Assembly: GCA_009785425.1 (NCBI GenBank)
Contig: WQWI01000019.1
Coordinates: 1-39,666 of the forward strand
Source: Bacteroidales bacterium
GTDB lineage: Bacteria; Bacteroidota; Bacteroidia; Bacteroidales; P3
Length of the DNA stretch: 39,666 nucleotides
Direction of reading: 5' to 3'
Every line of letters starts with the position of its first letter. Within the stretch, counting starts at the first letter, position 1. The position numbers were made by a program, and so were the translations under genes. Under the pieces are notes generated by a model. The model did not search any database. It had not been told where the DNA came from and saw only the letters and a program-made list of their open reading frames with translations. Positions 32,512-39,666 of this stretch are shown in pieces.

Positions 32512-33588
32512 ATGAATACGGCAACGATTATTGACTATCTTAAAACTTCCGATACGTCCGAACTATTTGCTCAAGCAAAGCAAAGCAAATCCGAAATAGT
32601 TGGAAACAAGGTCTATTTGCGTGGGTTGATTGAATATTCCAATCGGTGTGCGAAAGATTGCTATTATTGTGGAATTCGTGCTTCCAACAAAAAAGTACAT
32701 CGCTATCAAATGGATGAACAAGCAGTACTGGAAGCCGTAGAGTACGCTTACCGCAAAGGCTTCGGTTCGGTCGTGTTGCAGTCGGGCGAACAGCAAAGTC
32801 ATGAATTTACGCAAAACATAGAGGCTTTACTCAAAAAAATAATGGCTCTAACCAACAACGAAATCGGGATTACTTTGTCGTTGGGCGAGCAAAACGAAGA
32901 CACCTACAAACGTTGGCGTGATGCAGGTGCAAAACGCTATCTGTTGCGTATCGAAACATCAAACAGAGCCTTGTACGAAAAATTGCATCCGCAAAATAAA
33001 ATTCATAACTACGATACCCGTCTGAAATGTTTGGAAACACTGAGAAAACTAAATTTTCAGGTAGGAACAGGTGTGATGATAGGATTACCATTTCAAACGC
33101 TCGAACATTTAGCCGAAGACTTGCATTTTTTTCAAGACATGGATGTTGATATGGTGGGTATGGGACCGTATATCGAACACGCCGATACACCATTATATTC
33201 CATTGTAGGGGTGGGGTCTACCCACCCGCAACGGGGCGGGCAAACCCCGCCCCTACAGATCGAAAATCGGTTTGATTTAACCGTGAAAATGATTGCCTTA
33301 TTGCGCATCCAAATGCCAACGATTAATATCGCTGCGACTACGGCAATGCACACTTTGGTTGAGGGCGGACGTGAAAAAGCCATCGAAATAGGTGCAAACG
33401 TTATCATGCCCAACCTCACTCCGATCAAATATCGTGAAAACTATTTTTTGTACGATGGCAAAACAGTTGTCAAAGATACATTCGACGATGTGGTCAATGA
33501 TTTAGAAGCCCGCTTGGCACATGTTGGTGCTGAAATAGGGTATAATTTACAAGGAGATTCGTTGCACTTCAAGACGAAATCCGTGTAA
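32512..33588 (+). CDS. hydE: [FeFe] hydrogenase maturase HydE (radical SAM) with palindromic insertion
   Basis: A 358-residue radical SAM enzyme that helps build the dithiolate-bridged di-iron part of the H-cluster. The cluster motif is CAKDCYYCGIR, followed by SVVLQSGEQQS, GITLSLGEQ, YLLRIETSN and TGVMIGLPFQT, then INIAATTAMHTL and GANVIMPNLTP. The C-terminal cysteines of a second cluster, present in some HydE proteins, are absent. Residues about 231-249 (GVGSTHPQRGGQTPPLQ) are encoded by a GC-rich palindromic repeat placed between DTPL and the next helix. The start at 32512 directly follows the promoter. Its target, hydA, is 5 kb away on the other strand; HydF and HydG are not in the window. 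Confidence 0.95.
   Translation: MNTATIIDYLKTSDTSELFAQAKQSKSEIVGNKVYLRGLIEYSNRCAKDCYYCGIRASNKKVHRYQMDEQAVLEAVEYAYRKGFGSVVLQSGEQQSHEFTQNIEALLKKIMALTNNEIGITLSLGEQNEDTYKRWRDAGAKRYLLRIETSNRALYEKLHPQNKIHNYDTRLKCLETLRKLNFQVGTGVMIGLPFQTLEHLAEDLHFFQDMDVDMVGMGPYIEHADTPLYSIVGVGSTHPQRGGQTPPLQIENRFDLTVKMIALLRIQMPTINIAATTAMHTLVEGGREKAIEIGANVIMPNLTPIKYRENYFLYDGKTVVKDTFDDVVNDLEARLAHVGAEIGYNLQGDSLHFKTKSV
33204..33257. repeat. GC-rich palindromic repeat inserted in frame in hydE
   Basis: The outer arms tgtaggggtgggg (33204-33216) and ccccgcccctaca (33245-33257) match over 13 positions with one G-T pair. Inside are gtgggg-tcta-cccac and ggggcggg-caaa-ccccgccc hairpins that could compete with the outer stem. 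The 54 bases equal exactly 18 codons. Local GC is far above the flanking gene. Confidence 0.88.
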
Positions 33589-33606
33589 TCTCTTATTCTT
33601 TTTACT

Positions 33607-35130
33607 TTAGTACGGCAGGTGGATATATCCGCCAATTCCAATCGGAAGACCGGTCAAATACCATACTATCAAAGCAGCTGACAGACCGAGCAAAGCGATT
33701 ATCGAATAGGGCAACATCATCGAAATGATTGTACCAATTCCCGCATTTTTATCGTATTTTTCAGCGAAAACTACGACTAATGCAAAAAACGACATCATCG
33801 GTGTAATGATATTGGTTACCGTATCTCCCACACGGAAAGCAAGTTGTGTAAAGGCAGGATCATAACCTAATTGCATAAACATCGGTACGAAAATCGGTGC
33901 CATAATCAGCCATTTTGCAGAACTTGACCCCATAAACATATTCAAGAACGCACACAACAGTACAAACGAAAGAATCAACGGAACACCTGTAAGTCCGGTG
34001 TTTTGCAGAAACACAGAGCCATTCATCGACAAGACAACACCTAAGTTTGAATGTGCAAAGTAGTTGATAAATTGTGCTGCGAAAAACGCCAAAACCAAGT
34101 AAGCACCCATACTTTGCATGGATTTGGTCATAGAATTCACAACATCTTTATTAGTCTTGATTGTTCTCGCTCCGATACCAAAACCTATGGCAGGTGCTAA
34201 AAACAAAATCATAATCACAGCCACAAGTCCACCCATAAACGGTGAATGTCTGTCAAGTATTGCCCCCGTTTCAGGATTTCGCAAAGGAGCAGATTCCGGT
34301 ACTACTAACAATAATATAAATGCAACAGCAGCTAAAAATGACCAACCGGCAAATCTCAAACCTCTTTTTTCTTCTGCACTTAATTCCGACGAGATCTCGG
34401 CAACATCAATGTCGCCATCGGGCTTGTATTCGCCAAGTTTCGGTACAACAATTTTTTCTGTAACAAAATAACCTATAATCGTCAAAATGATTGTCGCCGC
34501 CCACATAAAAAACAGGTTAGATGTCGCTAAAACCACAATATCCGGATCAAGCATTCTTGCTGCTTGCTCGGTAATTCCCGCCAAAATAACATCCGATAAG
34601 GTTAGGCTAATATTCGCCGCAAATCCTGCCGAAACGCCAAAAAACGCTGCTGCCAAACCTGCCAAAGGATGTCGCCCGATCGCATAAAAAATGGCAGCAC
34701 CCAAAGGAATTACAATTAAATAACCTGCATTCTCGGCAATACTTGAAAAAATACCCACAAAAACAACGACAACTGTAATAAACTTTTTAGACGAGCCCAA
34801 CATGACTTTTCTCAACAACGCCGAAATCAAACCCGTGTGTTCAGCCACTCCAACACCCAACATCGCCACAAGAACCGTTCCGAGAGGAGCAAAATTCACA
34901 AAATTACTAACTGCATTCGTGAATATGTACGCAATTCCGACACCCTGAACATAGGTGTCTGCTTCGGCACCGGGTAATCTCACACTGACACCCATAAGGG
35001 CGGCAATGTGCGAAATCACAATGATTATAAGTGCAAAAAGAGCAAATAACATTGCCGGGTGCGGCAATTTGTTTCCGGCGACTTCAACACCGTTGAGAAA
35101 TCTTTGAAATAGTGGCTGTTTGTTTGACAT
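33607..35130 (-). CDS. AbgT-family transporter
   Basis: A 507-residue inner membrane protein of the AbgT family (p-aminobenzoyl-glutamate uptake in E. coli; MtrF in Neisseria exports antimetabolites). About 11 hydrophobic helices are visible. Family blocks include MSNKQPLFQRFLNGVEVAG with KLPHP near the N-terminus, FSSIAENAGYLIVIPLGAAIF, GVSAGFAANISLTLSDVILAGITE, and MGSSSAKWLIMAPIFVPMF with GDTVTNIITPMMSFFALV near the C-terminus. The start at 35130 gives the family N-terminus; a longer start at 35262 lies upstream of the promoter box. It converges on hydE with an 18-base gap. Its substrate here is unknown. Confidence 0.92.
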   Translation of the reverse strand: MSNKQPLFQRFLNGVEVAGNKLPHPAMLFALFALIIIVISHIAALMGVSVRLPGAEADTYVQGVGIAYIFTNAVSNFVNFAPLGTVLVAMLGVGVAEHTGLISALLRKVMLGSSKKFITVVVVFVGIFSSIAENAGYLIVIPLGAAIFYAIGRHPLAGLAAAFFGVSAGFAANISLTLSDVILAGITEQAARMLDPDIVVLATSNLFFMWAATIILTIIGYFVTEKIVVPKLGEYKPDGDIDVAEISSELSAEEKRGLRFAGWSFLAAVAFILLLVVPESAPLRNPETGAILDRHSPFMGGLVAVIMILFLAPAIGFGIGARTIKTNKDVVNSMTKSMQSMGAYLVLAFFAAQFINYFAHSNLGVVLSMNGSVFLQNTGLTGVPLILSFVLLCAFLNMFMGSSSAKWLIMAPIFVPMFMQLGYDPAFTQLAFRVGDTVTNIITPMMSFFALVVVFAEKYDKNAGIGTIISMMLPYSIIALLGLSAALIVWYLTGLPIGIGGYIHLPY

Positions 35131-35171
35131 AATCGTTAAATTCTGCTGTTCTTTATATGAAAATTTTCTGC

Positions 35172-35179
35172 AAAGGTAC
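35172..35179 (-). promoter_or_regulatory. Promoter box TACCTTTG for the AbgT gene
   Basis: Minus-strand TACCTTTG, 41 bases before the ATG at 35130. Confidence 0.65.
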
Positions 35180-35286
35180 GAAAAAATCCGAAATCCACAA
35201 AACTTATCACTACCAGTGTCTCGAAAATGCAAATTTATATGTATAAATCTGTAAAATTCCATGTTCAGAATTTCAATTAAATTTTG

Positions 35287-35294
35287 TATCTTTG
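35287..35294 (+). promoter_or_regulatory. Promoter box TATCTTTG for serine palmitoyltransferase
   Basis: TATCTTTG, 50 bases before the ATG. The leader contains the small palindrome at 35308-35330. Confidence 0.75.
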
Positions 35295-35307
35295 CGGATT
35301 AAAACTT

Positions 35308-35330
35308 GCCCTGAGCATAATCGAAGGGTC
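35308..35330. repeat. Short palindromic repeat in the spt leader
   Basis: ccctgagcataatcgaaggg (35309-35328) is a variant of the widespread 'CCCTGAGC..AGTCGAAGGG' intergenic palindrome. Transcribed, it would form a small hairpin in the 5' leader about 15 bases before the start codon. Confidence 0.55.
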
Positions 35331-35344
35331 AAAAAAAATCACAG

Positions 35345-36595
35345 ATGGATATTTTCAAAAAACGTTTAGAAAACTTCGGACCGCTTGGCAAATACGCTGA
35401 TTTTGCCCATGGTTACTACATGTTCCCAAAACTTGAGGGACCTATTCAAGCACGAATGAAGTTTCAAGGTAAAGAAGTTTTGTGCTGGAGCTTGAACAAT
35501 TATTTGGGATTAGCCAATCATCCTGAAGTACGAAAAGTCGATGCAGAAGCCGCAGCCGAATGGGGCTTGGCTTATCCGATGGGTGCTCGAATGATGTCAG
35601 GACATTCCAAATATCACGAGCAATTGCAAAACGAATTGGCAGAGTTTGTTTTCAAAGAGGATGCATACTTGTTCAATTTCGGCTATCAAGGCATGGTTTC
35701 TACGATTGATGCGTTGCTTGACCGTCATGATGCACTTATTTACGACTCTGATTCGCATGCGTGTATGATTGACGGGGCTCGTTTGCACTTGGGAAAACGC
35801 TACAAATTTGCTCATAATGATATGGCAGACTGCGAAAAACAGTTGAAGCTCGCTACCGAACACGTTGCAAAAACAGGTGGCGGAATCCTACTTATGACTG
35901 AAGGCGTTTTTGGAATGGTTGGTGATCAAGGTGATTTGAAAGGCATCGCAGAATTGAAGAAAAAGTATAAATTTCGTTTTTTGGTTGACGATGCTCACGG
36001 CGTTGGAACTATTGGCGAAACAGGTGCAGGAGCCGGACAGTTTCAAGGTGTTCAGGACGACATCGACTTGTATTTCGGAACATTTGCAAAATCATTTGCT
36101 TTGATTGGCGGATTTGTTGCAGGCGACAAAGATATTATTCGTTATCTGACCTACAATCTGCGTTCGCAAATTTATGCAAAATCGCTGCCAATGCCTATCG
36201 TTATTGGTCTTTTGAAACGTTTGGACTTAATGCGTAAACACCCCGAATACCGCGAAAAACTTTGGGAAAACGTGAACACCTTACAACTCGGATTGAAAGA
36301 AAAAGGATTTAATCTGGGAGTTACCAACACACCTGTAACACCTGTCATGCTTAACGGAACAGTTGATGAAGCCACGCAATTAACTTACGATTTACGTGAG
36401 AATCATGGAATCTTCTGCTCAATCGTGACGCATCCGGTTGTTCCGCAAGGCATCATCTTGTTGCGAATTATCCCTACAGCTGTGCATAGTTTGGAAGATG
36501 TACAATATACAATTGATGCATTCGCAAGTTGTAGAGATAAATTAGTTTCGGGCGAATACGCCAAAATGGGCTTTAGAGAGATGACAGTGAATTAA
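35345..36595 (+). CDS. spt: Serine palmitoyltransferase (alpha-oxoamine synthase)
   Basis: A 416-residue PLP enzyme condensing L-serine with an acyl-CoA to make 3-ketosphinganine, the first step of Bacteroidetes sphingolipids. Visible are WSLNNYLGLANHPEV, GARMMSGHSKYHEQL, TEGVFGMVGDQGDL, VDDAHGVGTIGETGAGAG (Asp215, His218) and GTFAKSFALIGGF with the PLP lysine at residue 249. The N-terminal MDIFKKRLENFGPLGKYADFAHGYYMFPKLEG is typical of bacterial SPT rather than glycine C-acetyltransferase (Kbl) or BioF, though these paralogues cannot be fully excluded by eye. It is transcribed alone, and a repeat element follows its stop after 4 bases. Confidence 0.88.
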   Translation: MDIFKKRLENFGPLGKYADFAHGYYMFPKLEGPIQARMKFQGKEVLCWSLNNYLGLANHPEVRKVDAEAAAEWGLAYPMGARMMSGHSKYHEQLQNELAEFVFKEDAYLFNFGYQGMVSTIDALLDRHDALIYDSDSHACMIDGARLHLGKRYKFAHNDMADCEKQLKLATEHVAKTGGGILLMTEGVFGMVGDQGDLKGIAELKKKYKFRFLVDDAHGVGTIGETGAGAGQFQGVQDDIDLYFGTFAKSFALIGGFVAGDKDIIRYLTYNLRSQIYAKSLPMPIVIGLLKRLDLMRKHPEYREKLWENVNTLQLGLKEKGFNLGVTNTPVTPVMLNGTVDEATQLTYDLRENHGIFCSIVTHPVVPQGIILLRIIPTAVHSLEDVQYTIDAFASCRDKLVSGEYAKMGFREMTVN

Positions 36596-36599
36596 CAGT

Positions 36600-36768
36600 G
36601 TCAATAGCCAACAAGATCCCTCGCCTACGGCTCGGGGTGACAACGTGATAATGAGAGAAAAAAGGAAAATGCTCGGCGACAGAGTCGCCGAGCATTTTCC
36701 TTCCCCCATTAATAATGCCCCGTCATTCCGAAGGAGCAAGGTGACTGAGGAATCTGTTTGCTATTGAC
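36600..36768. repeat. MITE-like element with imperfect inverted ends and a 19-bp perfect hairpin
   Basis: The ends gtcaatagccaacaagat (36600-36617) and the reverse complement of 36751-36768 (gtcaatagcaaacagatt) match with one mismatch and one shift. Next to each end sit familiar repeat halves: tccctcgcctacggctcggg on the left and cgtcattccgaagg...tgaggaatc on the right. In the middle, aaggaaaatgctcggcgac (36662-36680) and its exact complement (36684-36702) enclose a 3-base loop. No transposase is present, so movement would need help from elsewhere. The right end supplies the stop codon of the kinase gene at 36761. Confidence 0.75.
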
Positions 36769-37312
36769 TTTTTAAAATAACCATTTCTACTTTACGCTCC
36801 AAGTCGGCTATGTCACTATCATTAATAAACACATAATCGGCTTTTTTTATGCACTCTGCAAGGTTCTGCTTGGTGGGGTCGGCGGTAGTCATTTCGCGTT
36901 TTTCGTTGGCGACAAATGTTTCAAAGTCGATGTGATCCGTGGCAGATCCGCGTTTGAGGATTCGTTCGTAACGTTTGTGAACATCTGCATCAACAGCAAA
37001 TAAAATAAAATTCTTGTGCTTTCTCAAACTATCAATCTCCCCTATCGCTCGAATGCTTTCGATAATTCCGTTCTTTCCGGATTTTATAGCACGTTCGTAC
37101 AATTGATCCGTAATATGAGATGGCGAATGCGTTGCTCGCAAATCGTTTGCAACTACAACCATACTATCTCTATTAACGGGCAGTCCTCGCCTTTCGATCT
37201 CTTCAATCAAAAAATCTCGCACCGAAAAGTGTAAAAAACCTTTTTCCGAAACCAAATAATCTACAATGGTTCCTTTGCCTGCTCCAATTGTTCCTGTTAT
37301 TCCTATAATCAT
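36761..37312 (-). CDS. P-loop nucleoside/adenylate-kinase-like protein
   Basis: A 183-residue cytoplasmic NTPase. The Walker A is GITGTIGAGKGT. KGFLHFSVRDFLIEEIERRGLPVNRDSMVVVANDLR resembles a dephospho-CoA kinase or dNMP kinase lid/substrate segment, FILFAVDADVHKRYERILKRGSATD contains the usual arginines, and FINDSD is a late strand seen in this group. It phosphorylates a small molecule, probably a nucleotide, but the substrate is not clear. The C-terminal Ser-Gln-stop is written by the end of the repeat at 36600-36768, so the original C-terminus may have been different. Confidence 0.8.
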   Translation of the reverse strand: MIIGITGTIGAGKGTIVDYLVSEKGFLHFSVRDFLIEEIERRGLPVNRDSMVVVANDLRATHSPSHITDQLYERAIKSGKNGIIESIRAIGEIDSLRKHKNFILFAVDADVHKRYERILKRGSATDHIDFETFVANEKREMTTADPTKQNLAECIKKADYVFINDSDIADLERKVEMVILKSQ

Positions 37313-37357
37313 TCTGCTTTTTTTTGCACCTCATAATTACCTTGGTTTCCGAAACAG

Positions 37358-37365
37358 CAAAGATA
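37358..37365 (-). promoter_or_regulatory. Promoter box TATCTTTG for the P-loop kinase
   Basis: Minus-strand TATCTTTG, 45 bases before the ATG at 37312. It is divergent from the T6SS promoter about 110 bases away. Confidence 0.7.
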
Positions 37366-37472
37366 CAAAAAAATCCGAAATTTTGCAAGTTCCGGATTTT
37401 TTAATTGATAAATTACAGAGTCTACCAAAAAAAATATTTCCACAAAAACTTGCAAAATTCAAAAAAAAAACC

Positions 37473-37480
37473 TAACTTTG
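37473..37480 (+). promoter_or_regulatory. Promoter box TAACTTTG for the tssBCD operon
   Basis: TAACTTTG gives a predicted start near 37485 and a leader of about 110 nt before tssB, much longer than other leaders in this window. Confidence 0.65.
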
Positions 37481-37507
37481 TAGCTGAGTTTAACCCTTTG
37501 TTTACGA

Positions 37508-37601
37508 ATGACAAACACACGCATTATAATCTATGAATGAAATCGCTACAAATATTAGTGTAAAAAACAAAACAAATTTTAAACCAATCAACTATGAGTA
37601 A
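37508..37601 (+). promoter_or_regulatory. Two overlapping tiny reading frames in the tssB leader
   Basis: A 10-codon frame (MTNTRIIIYE, 37508-37540) overlaps by 8 bases a 22-codon frame (37533-37601, starting MNEIATNISV), which itself overlaps the tssB ATG by 8 bases (tATGAGTAA). The chain could couple translation of tssB to the leader, or could be chance. No expression evidence is available. Confidence 0.35.
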
Positions 37602-38091
37602 AGAAAATTTTTTATCAAGATTTGAAGAAGAAGATTCTTCTGCAGGGATGGAGGGACTATCGCAAAACAAAACCCTTTATGCCGACCAGTTTACTTCTGA
37701 TGTTACTTCTGAAAACAGAGGTTTAGCGATGGAGGAAGTAGAAGAGGATGGGCAAAAAAGAGGTGTATATCCCCGAACAATGAAAGAGGTATTTGCCTAT
37801 TTCAAGCCTGCCATGCAAACCGACTTTACAGATGATGAAGGCGGAAGTGTAAAAGAAACCTTGCATTTTAAGGAAGTGAAAGATTTCGAAATCAACAACG
37901 GTAAAGGTAATTTAGTTAACAACAGTCCGTTTTTGAGCGATTTGAAAAGCAAAAAAGAAAATTGCGAAAATGTGCAAAAACAAATTGAAAAAAATGCAAA
38001 ATTGCGCGATATTCTGAAAGATGCCGAAGCAAAGAATGAATTAAAAGAACTGTTGGAATCAATGTTAGCAGAGCTAAATAACACCAAATAA
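37594..38091 (+). CDS. tssB: Type VI secretion sheath protein TssB (Bacteroidetes type)
   Basis: A 165-residue small sheath subunit which, with TssC, forms the contractile sheath around the Hcp tube. Recognisable blocks are the SENRGLAMEEVEEDGQKRGVYPRTMKEVFAYFKPAM region, ETLHFKEVKDFEINN and the charged C-terminal helix KLRDILKDAEAKNELKELLESMLAEL. It lacks a signal peptide, as expected for a cytoplasmic sheath protein. It is the first gene of tssB-tssC-tssD, the usual order in Bacteroidetes T6SSiii loci. Confidence 0.93.
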   Translation: MSKENFLSRFEEEDSSAGMEGLSQNKTLYADQFTSDVTSENRGLAMEEVEEDGQKRGVYPRTMKEVFAYFKPAMQTDFTDDEGGSVKETLHFKEVKDFEINNGKGNLVNNSPFLSDLKSKKENCENVQKQIEKNAKLRDILKDAEAKNELKELLESMLAELNNTK

Positions 38092-38124
38092 ACTCAGTAA
38101 TAAACAAATCTAATAATAAAAATT

Positions 38125-39498
38125 ATGGCTGAAAGTAAATTACAACAAGAAGAAAGTTTACAGTCTCAAGAACAACAGCAGGTGAAGCAACCGTCAAAAC
38201 CGCTTCCCGATTTATTGGCAAAACATGGTGGTTTCAAAACGCTCGCCGGATTTATGCCGGATGCTGCAGATATGGATCCAAACAGCAAAGCTGCAAAAAT
38301 GATGTTCTTAACCGAGAATCAATTTAAAAACAAGCGTGAACGTTTGGCAAACGATATTAAAACATGGTTGGAGATATTGAACGAAGATAAAAATTCGGCT
38401 TCCGAATATGTAGATTTATGCGGACAAAAAAGAGATAAGTACCAAAATCTGCTGAAAGATAATCTTCAAGTAACTGCTCGAAAAATTCAAAAATTGGAAA
38501 CAGCTTACCGTTCGCTGGATGCTTTTTTCAAAAATTCAGGCATGGAGAAAATACCTAACCTCCGACTGATGAATGTTGAAAAATACAACGACAACGGTGA
38601 AACGGATGAATTGAGCAACAGCGATGCCGAAGCTTTCAAAGAAATGAGAAGCATGCTTTACAATGCTTTCGAACGCTTGAGCCTGAGAGACAATTATAGT
38701 TTGGTGGCATTGCCCGGCAATATATTCAAAGACAAGCAGATTCGCGATATGTGGGCTAAAATTGCATACGATTACAAAGTTTTGGTAGTTACCGATGCGG
38801 CAGATTGCAGAGATTACGATATTTTGAAGGAACAAACGGAAGAGTATAAAGATGCCGACAGAGCATTACAAAATGTAGTTGTTACAGCCAATTGGCTAGT
38901 GGGGCGCCCTACAGAAGCCATAGCAGGAGAAACAACACCTTTGTTTATTCCGTCTGCCGGAGCGTTAGCCGGAAAATTATATAGTCCCGGTACTCCTATG
39001 TCGCAAGGTGCAGCCGGAGAAAAATTTGGTACATTGAGCGAAATAAAAGGCGTTCGCATTGATATGATGAAAGAAGAAATAACCGGTTTGTGGGACAATC
39101 AAGTAGTTCCGATGGTCTTCTCCGAAGGGCGGGTTATGGCTTACAACAATACCAATTTGTACACAGGAACGAACACTGCCTTGAAAGAATATCCTATTGT
39201 TAGAGTTTTCGACTGGGTAAAAAAGAATTTGATGCACTATGTACATAAAATCGCCCTCGAAAACTGGGATCCTTACAACTCGCCGGATCAGTTGAAGAAA
39301 ACCATACAAGATTTCTTGAATGACTACAAAGGACACGGCAAGCTGTTTAAAGATTACACCGTAGAAGAACCCTATCAAGACCCCAAAACGAAAGAGGTCA
39401 AAATAGATATTGATATTCAGCCTTATTTTGCGGCCAAGAATTTCACAATCAAGCTTTCGGCAGACCGTAACAGCAAAAAATGTGATACGACCGACTAA
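38125..39498 (+). CDS. tssC: Type VI secretion sheath protein TssC (DUF5458 type)
   Basis: A 457-residue large sheath subunit. After a low-complexity Gln/Glu-rich start (residues 1-25) come LLAKHGGFKTLAGFMPDAADMDP, FKNKRERLANDIKTWLEIL, the central VVTANWLVGRPTEAIAGETTPLFIPSAGALAGKLY, and FDWVKKNLMHYVHKIALENWDPYNSPDQLKKTIQDFLNDYKG near the end. Its size and motifs match the Bacteroidetes family. It lies 33 bases after tssB and 69 before tssD. Confidence 0.93.
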   Translation: MAESKLQQEESLQSQEQQQVKQPSKPLPDLLAKHGGFKTLAGFMPDAADMDPNSKAAKMMFLTENQFKNKRERLANDIKTWLEILNEDKNSASEYVDLCGQKRDKYQNLLKDNLQVTARKIQKLETAYRSLDAFFKNSGMEKIPNLRLMNVEKYNDNGETDELSNSDAEAFKEMRSMLYNAFERLSLRDNYSLVALPGNIFKDKQIRDMWAKIAYDYKVLVVTDAADCRDYDILKEQTEEYKDADRALQNVVVTANWLVGRPTEAIAGETTPLFIPSAGALAGKLYSPGTPMSQGAAGEKFGTLSEIKGVRIDMMKEEITGLWDNQVVPMVFSEGRVMAYNNTNLYTGTNTALKEYPIVRVFDWVKKNLMHYVHKIALENWDPYNSPDQLKKTIQDFLNDYKGHGKLFKDYTVEEPYQDPKTKEVKIDIDIQPYFAAKNFTIKLSADRNSKKCDTTD

Positions 39499-39567
39499 TG
39501 AAAGACAAGCTCAAAAAATGAATTAAAACCCAATTAAATAAATTTATAAACAAAAAAACAAGTTATT

Positions 39568-39666
39568 ATGGCAACAACACCAGTAACATTGAAAATCGAC
39601 GGTTTTGCAGACCGCGAAGTAGCAGCAGTTGAGTACACGTTTGCACGTTCAACTGACAAAGAAAAC
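39568..39666 (+). CDS. tssD: Type VI secretion tube protein TssD (Hcp), 5' part only
   Basis: The first 33 codons are present and open to the window end: MATTPVTLKIDGFADREVAA followed by VEYTFARSTDKEN. This is the N-terminus of the Bacteroidetes Hcp (TssD) family, the secreted tube protein. The gene is cut by the window end, not broken. The rest of the T6SS locus is expected downstream. Confidence 0.88.
   Translation, partial: MATTPVTLKIDGFADREVAAVEYTFARSTDKEN

Noticed and set aside
32316-32513. 65-codon minus-strand frame upstream of hydE
   Set aside because: Its start lies upstream of the TAATTTTG box that would drive this strand, and the same bases form the paired stems of the RNA candidate. 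No protein family was recognised.
35345-36595. Glycine C-acetyltransferase (kbl) or BioF
   Set aside because: No tdh or biotin gene neighbour, and the N-terminal segment fits bacterial serine palmitoyltransferase better; kept as a minor alternative.

Overview
The window comes from a strictly or largely anaerobic member of the Bacteroidetes, most likely Bacteroidales. Evidence: about twenty genes are preceded by the Bacteroidetes promoter box TAnnTTTG (often written CGTATCTTTGC). There is a propionate-type Na+-pumping methylmalonyl-CoA decarboxylase operon, a Bacteroidetes serine palmitoyltransferase, YfhO and DUF3078 proteins, and the first three genes of a Bacteroidetes-type (T6SSiii) type VI secretion locus. 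No tRNA, rRNA, CRISPR array or transposase gene was seen.

Layout: (1) 1-305, a gene-free, palindrome-rich stretch. (2) 306-6362, housekeeping genes: aroE, an outer membrane DUF3078 protein, an endonuclease/phosphatase-fold membrane protein, smpB, a nitroreductase, a small tandem-repeat protein and a TolC-like channel. (3) 6310-16365, a minus-strand surface polysaccharide region in three promoter-led units: gmd-fcl-glycosyltransferase; FkbM methyltransferase-glycosyltransferase-DUF268 protein; yfhO and two glycosyltransferases. (4) 16423-20317, a flavin/iron-sulfur membrane protein, a fused NfnAB-like transhydrogenase and a small outer membrane protein. (5) 20504-24623, the mce-mmdA-mmdD-mmdC-mmdB operon for propionate formation coupled to Na+ export. 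(6) 24648-29805, hydB-hydA-hydC plus a Crp/Fnr regulator, with a divergent 8Fe ferredoxin. (7) 29895-36595, acyl-CoA ligase, a possible RelE/barnase-like nuclease-fold protein, a strong candidate structured RNA, the hydrogenase maturase hydE, an AbgT transporter and serine palmitoyltransferase. (8) 36600-39666, a MITE-like repeat, a P-loop kinase and tssB-tssC-tssD (cut by the window end).

Together the energy genes describe a fermenter. Reduced ferredoxin and NADH could be oxidised by HydABC with H2 release, electrons could be exchanged with NADPH by NfnAB, and succinate-derived methylmalonyl-CoA could be decarboxylated to drive a Na+ gradient.

The two most unusual things are these. First, small GC-rich palindromes lie in frame inside four unrelated enzymes (aroE, a glycosyltransferase, nfnAB, hydE), and further palindromic repeats lie between genes. 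This resembles Rickettsia palindromic elements, but the families differ. Second, a roughly 145-nt minus-strand RNA gene candidate lies upstream of hydE, with its own promoter, a 16-nt closing stem joining its ends and a T8 tract. Its topology resembles 6S RNA, but its identity is not established here.
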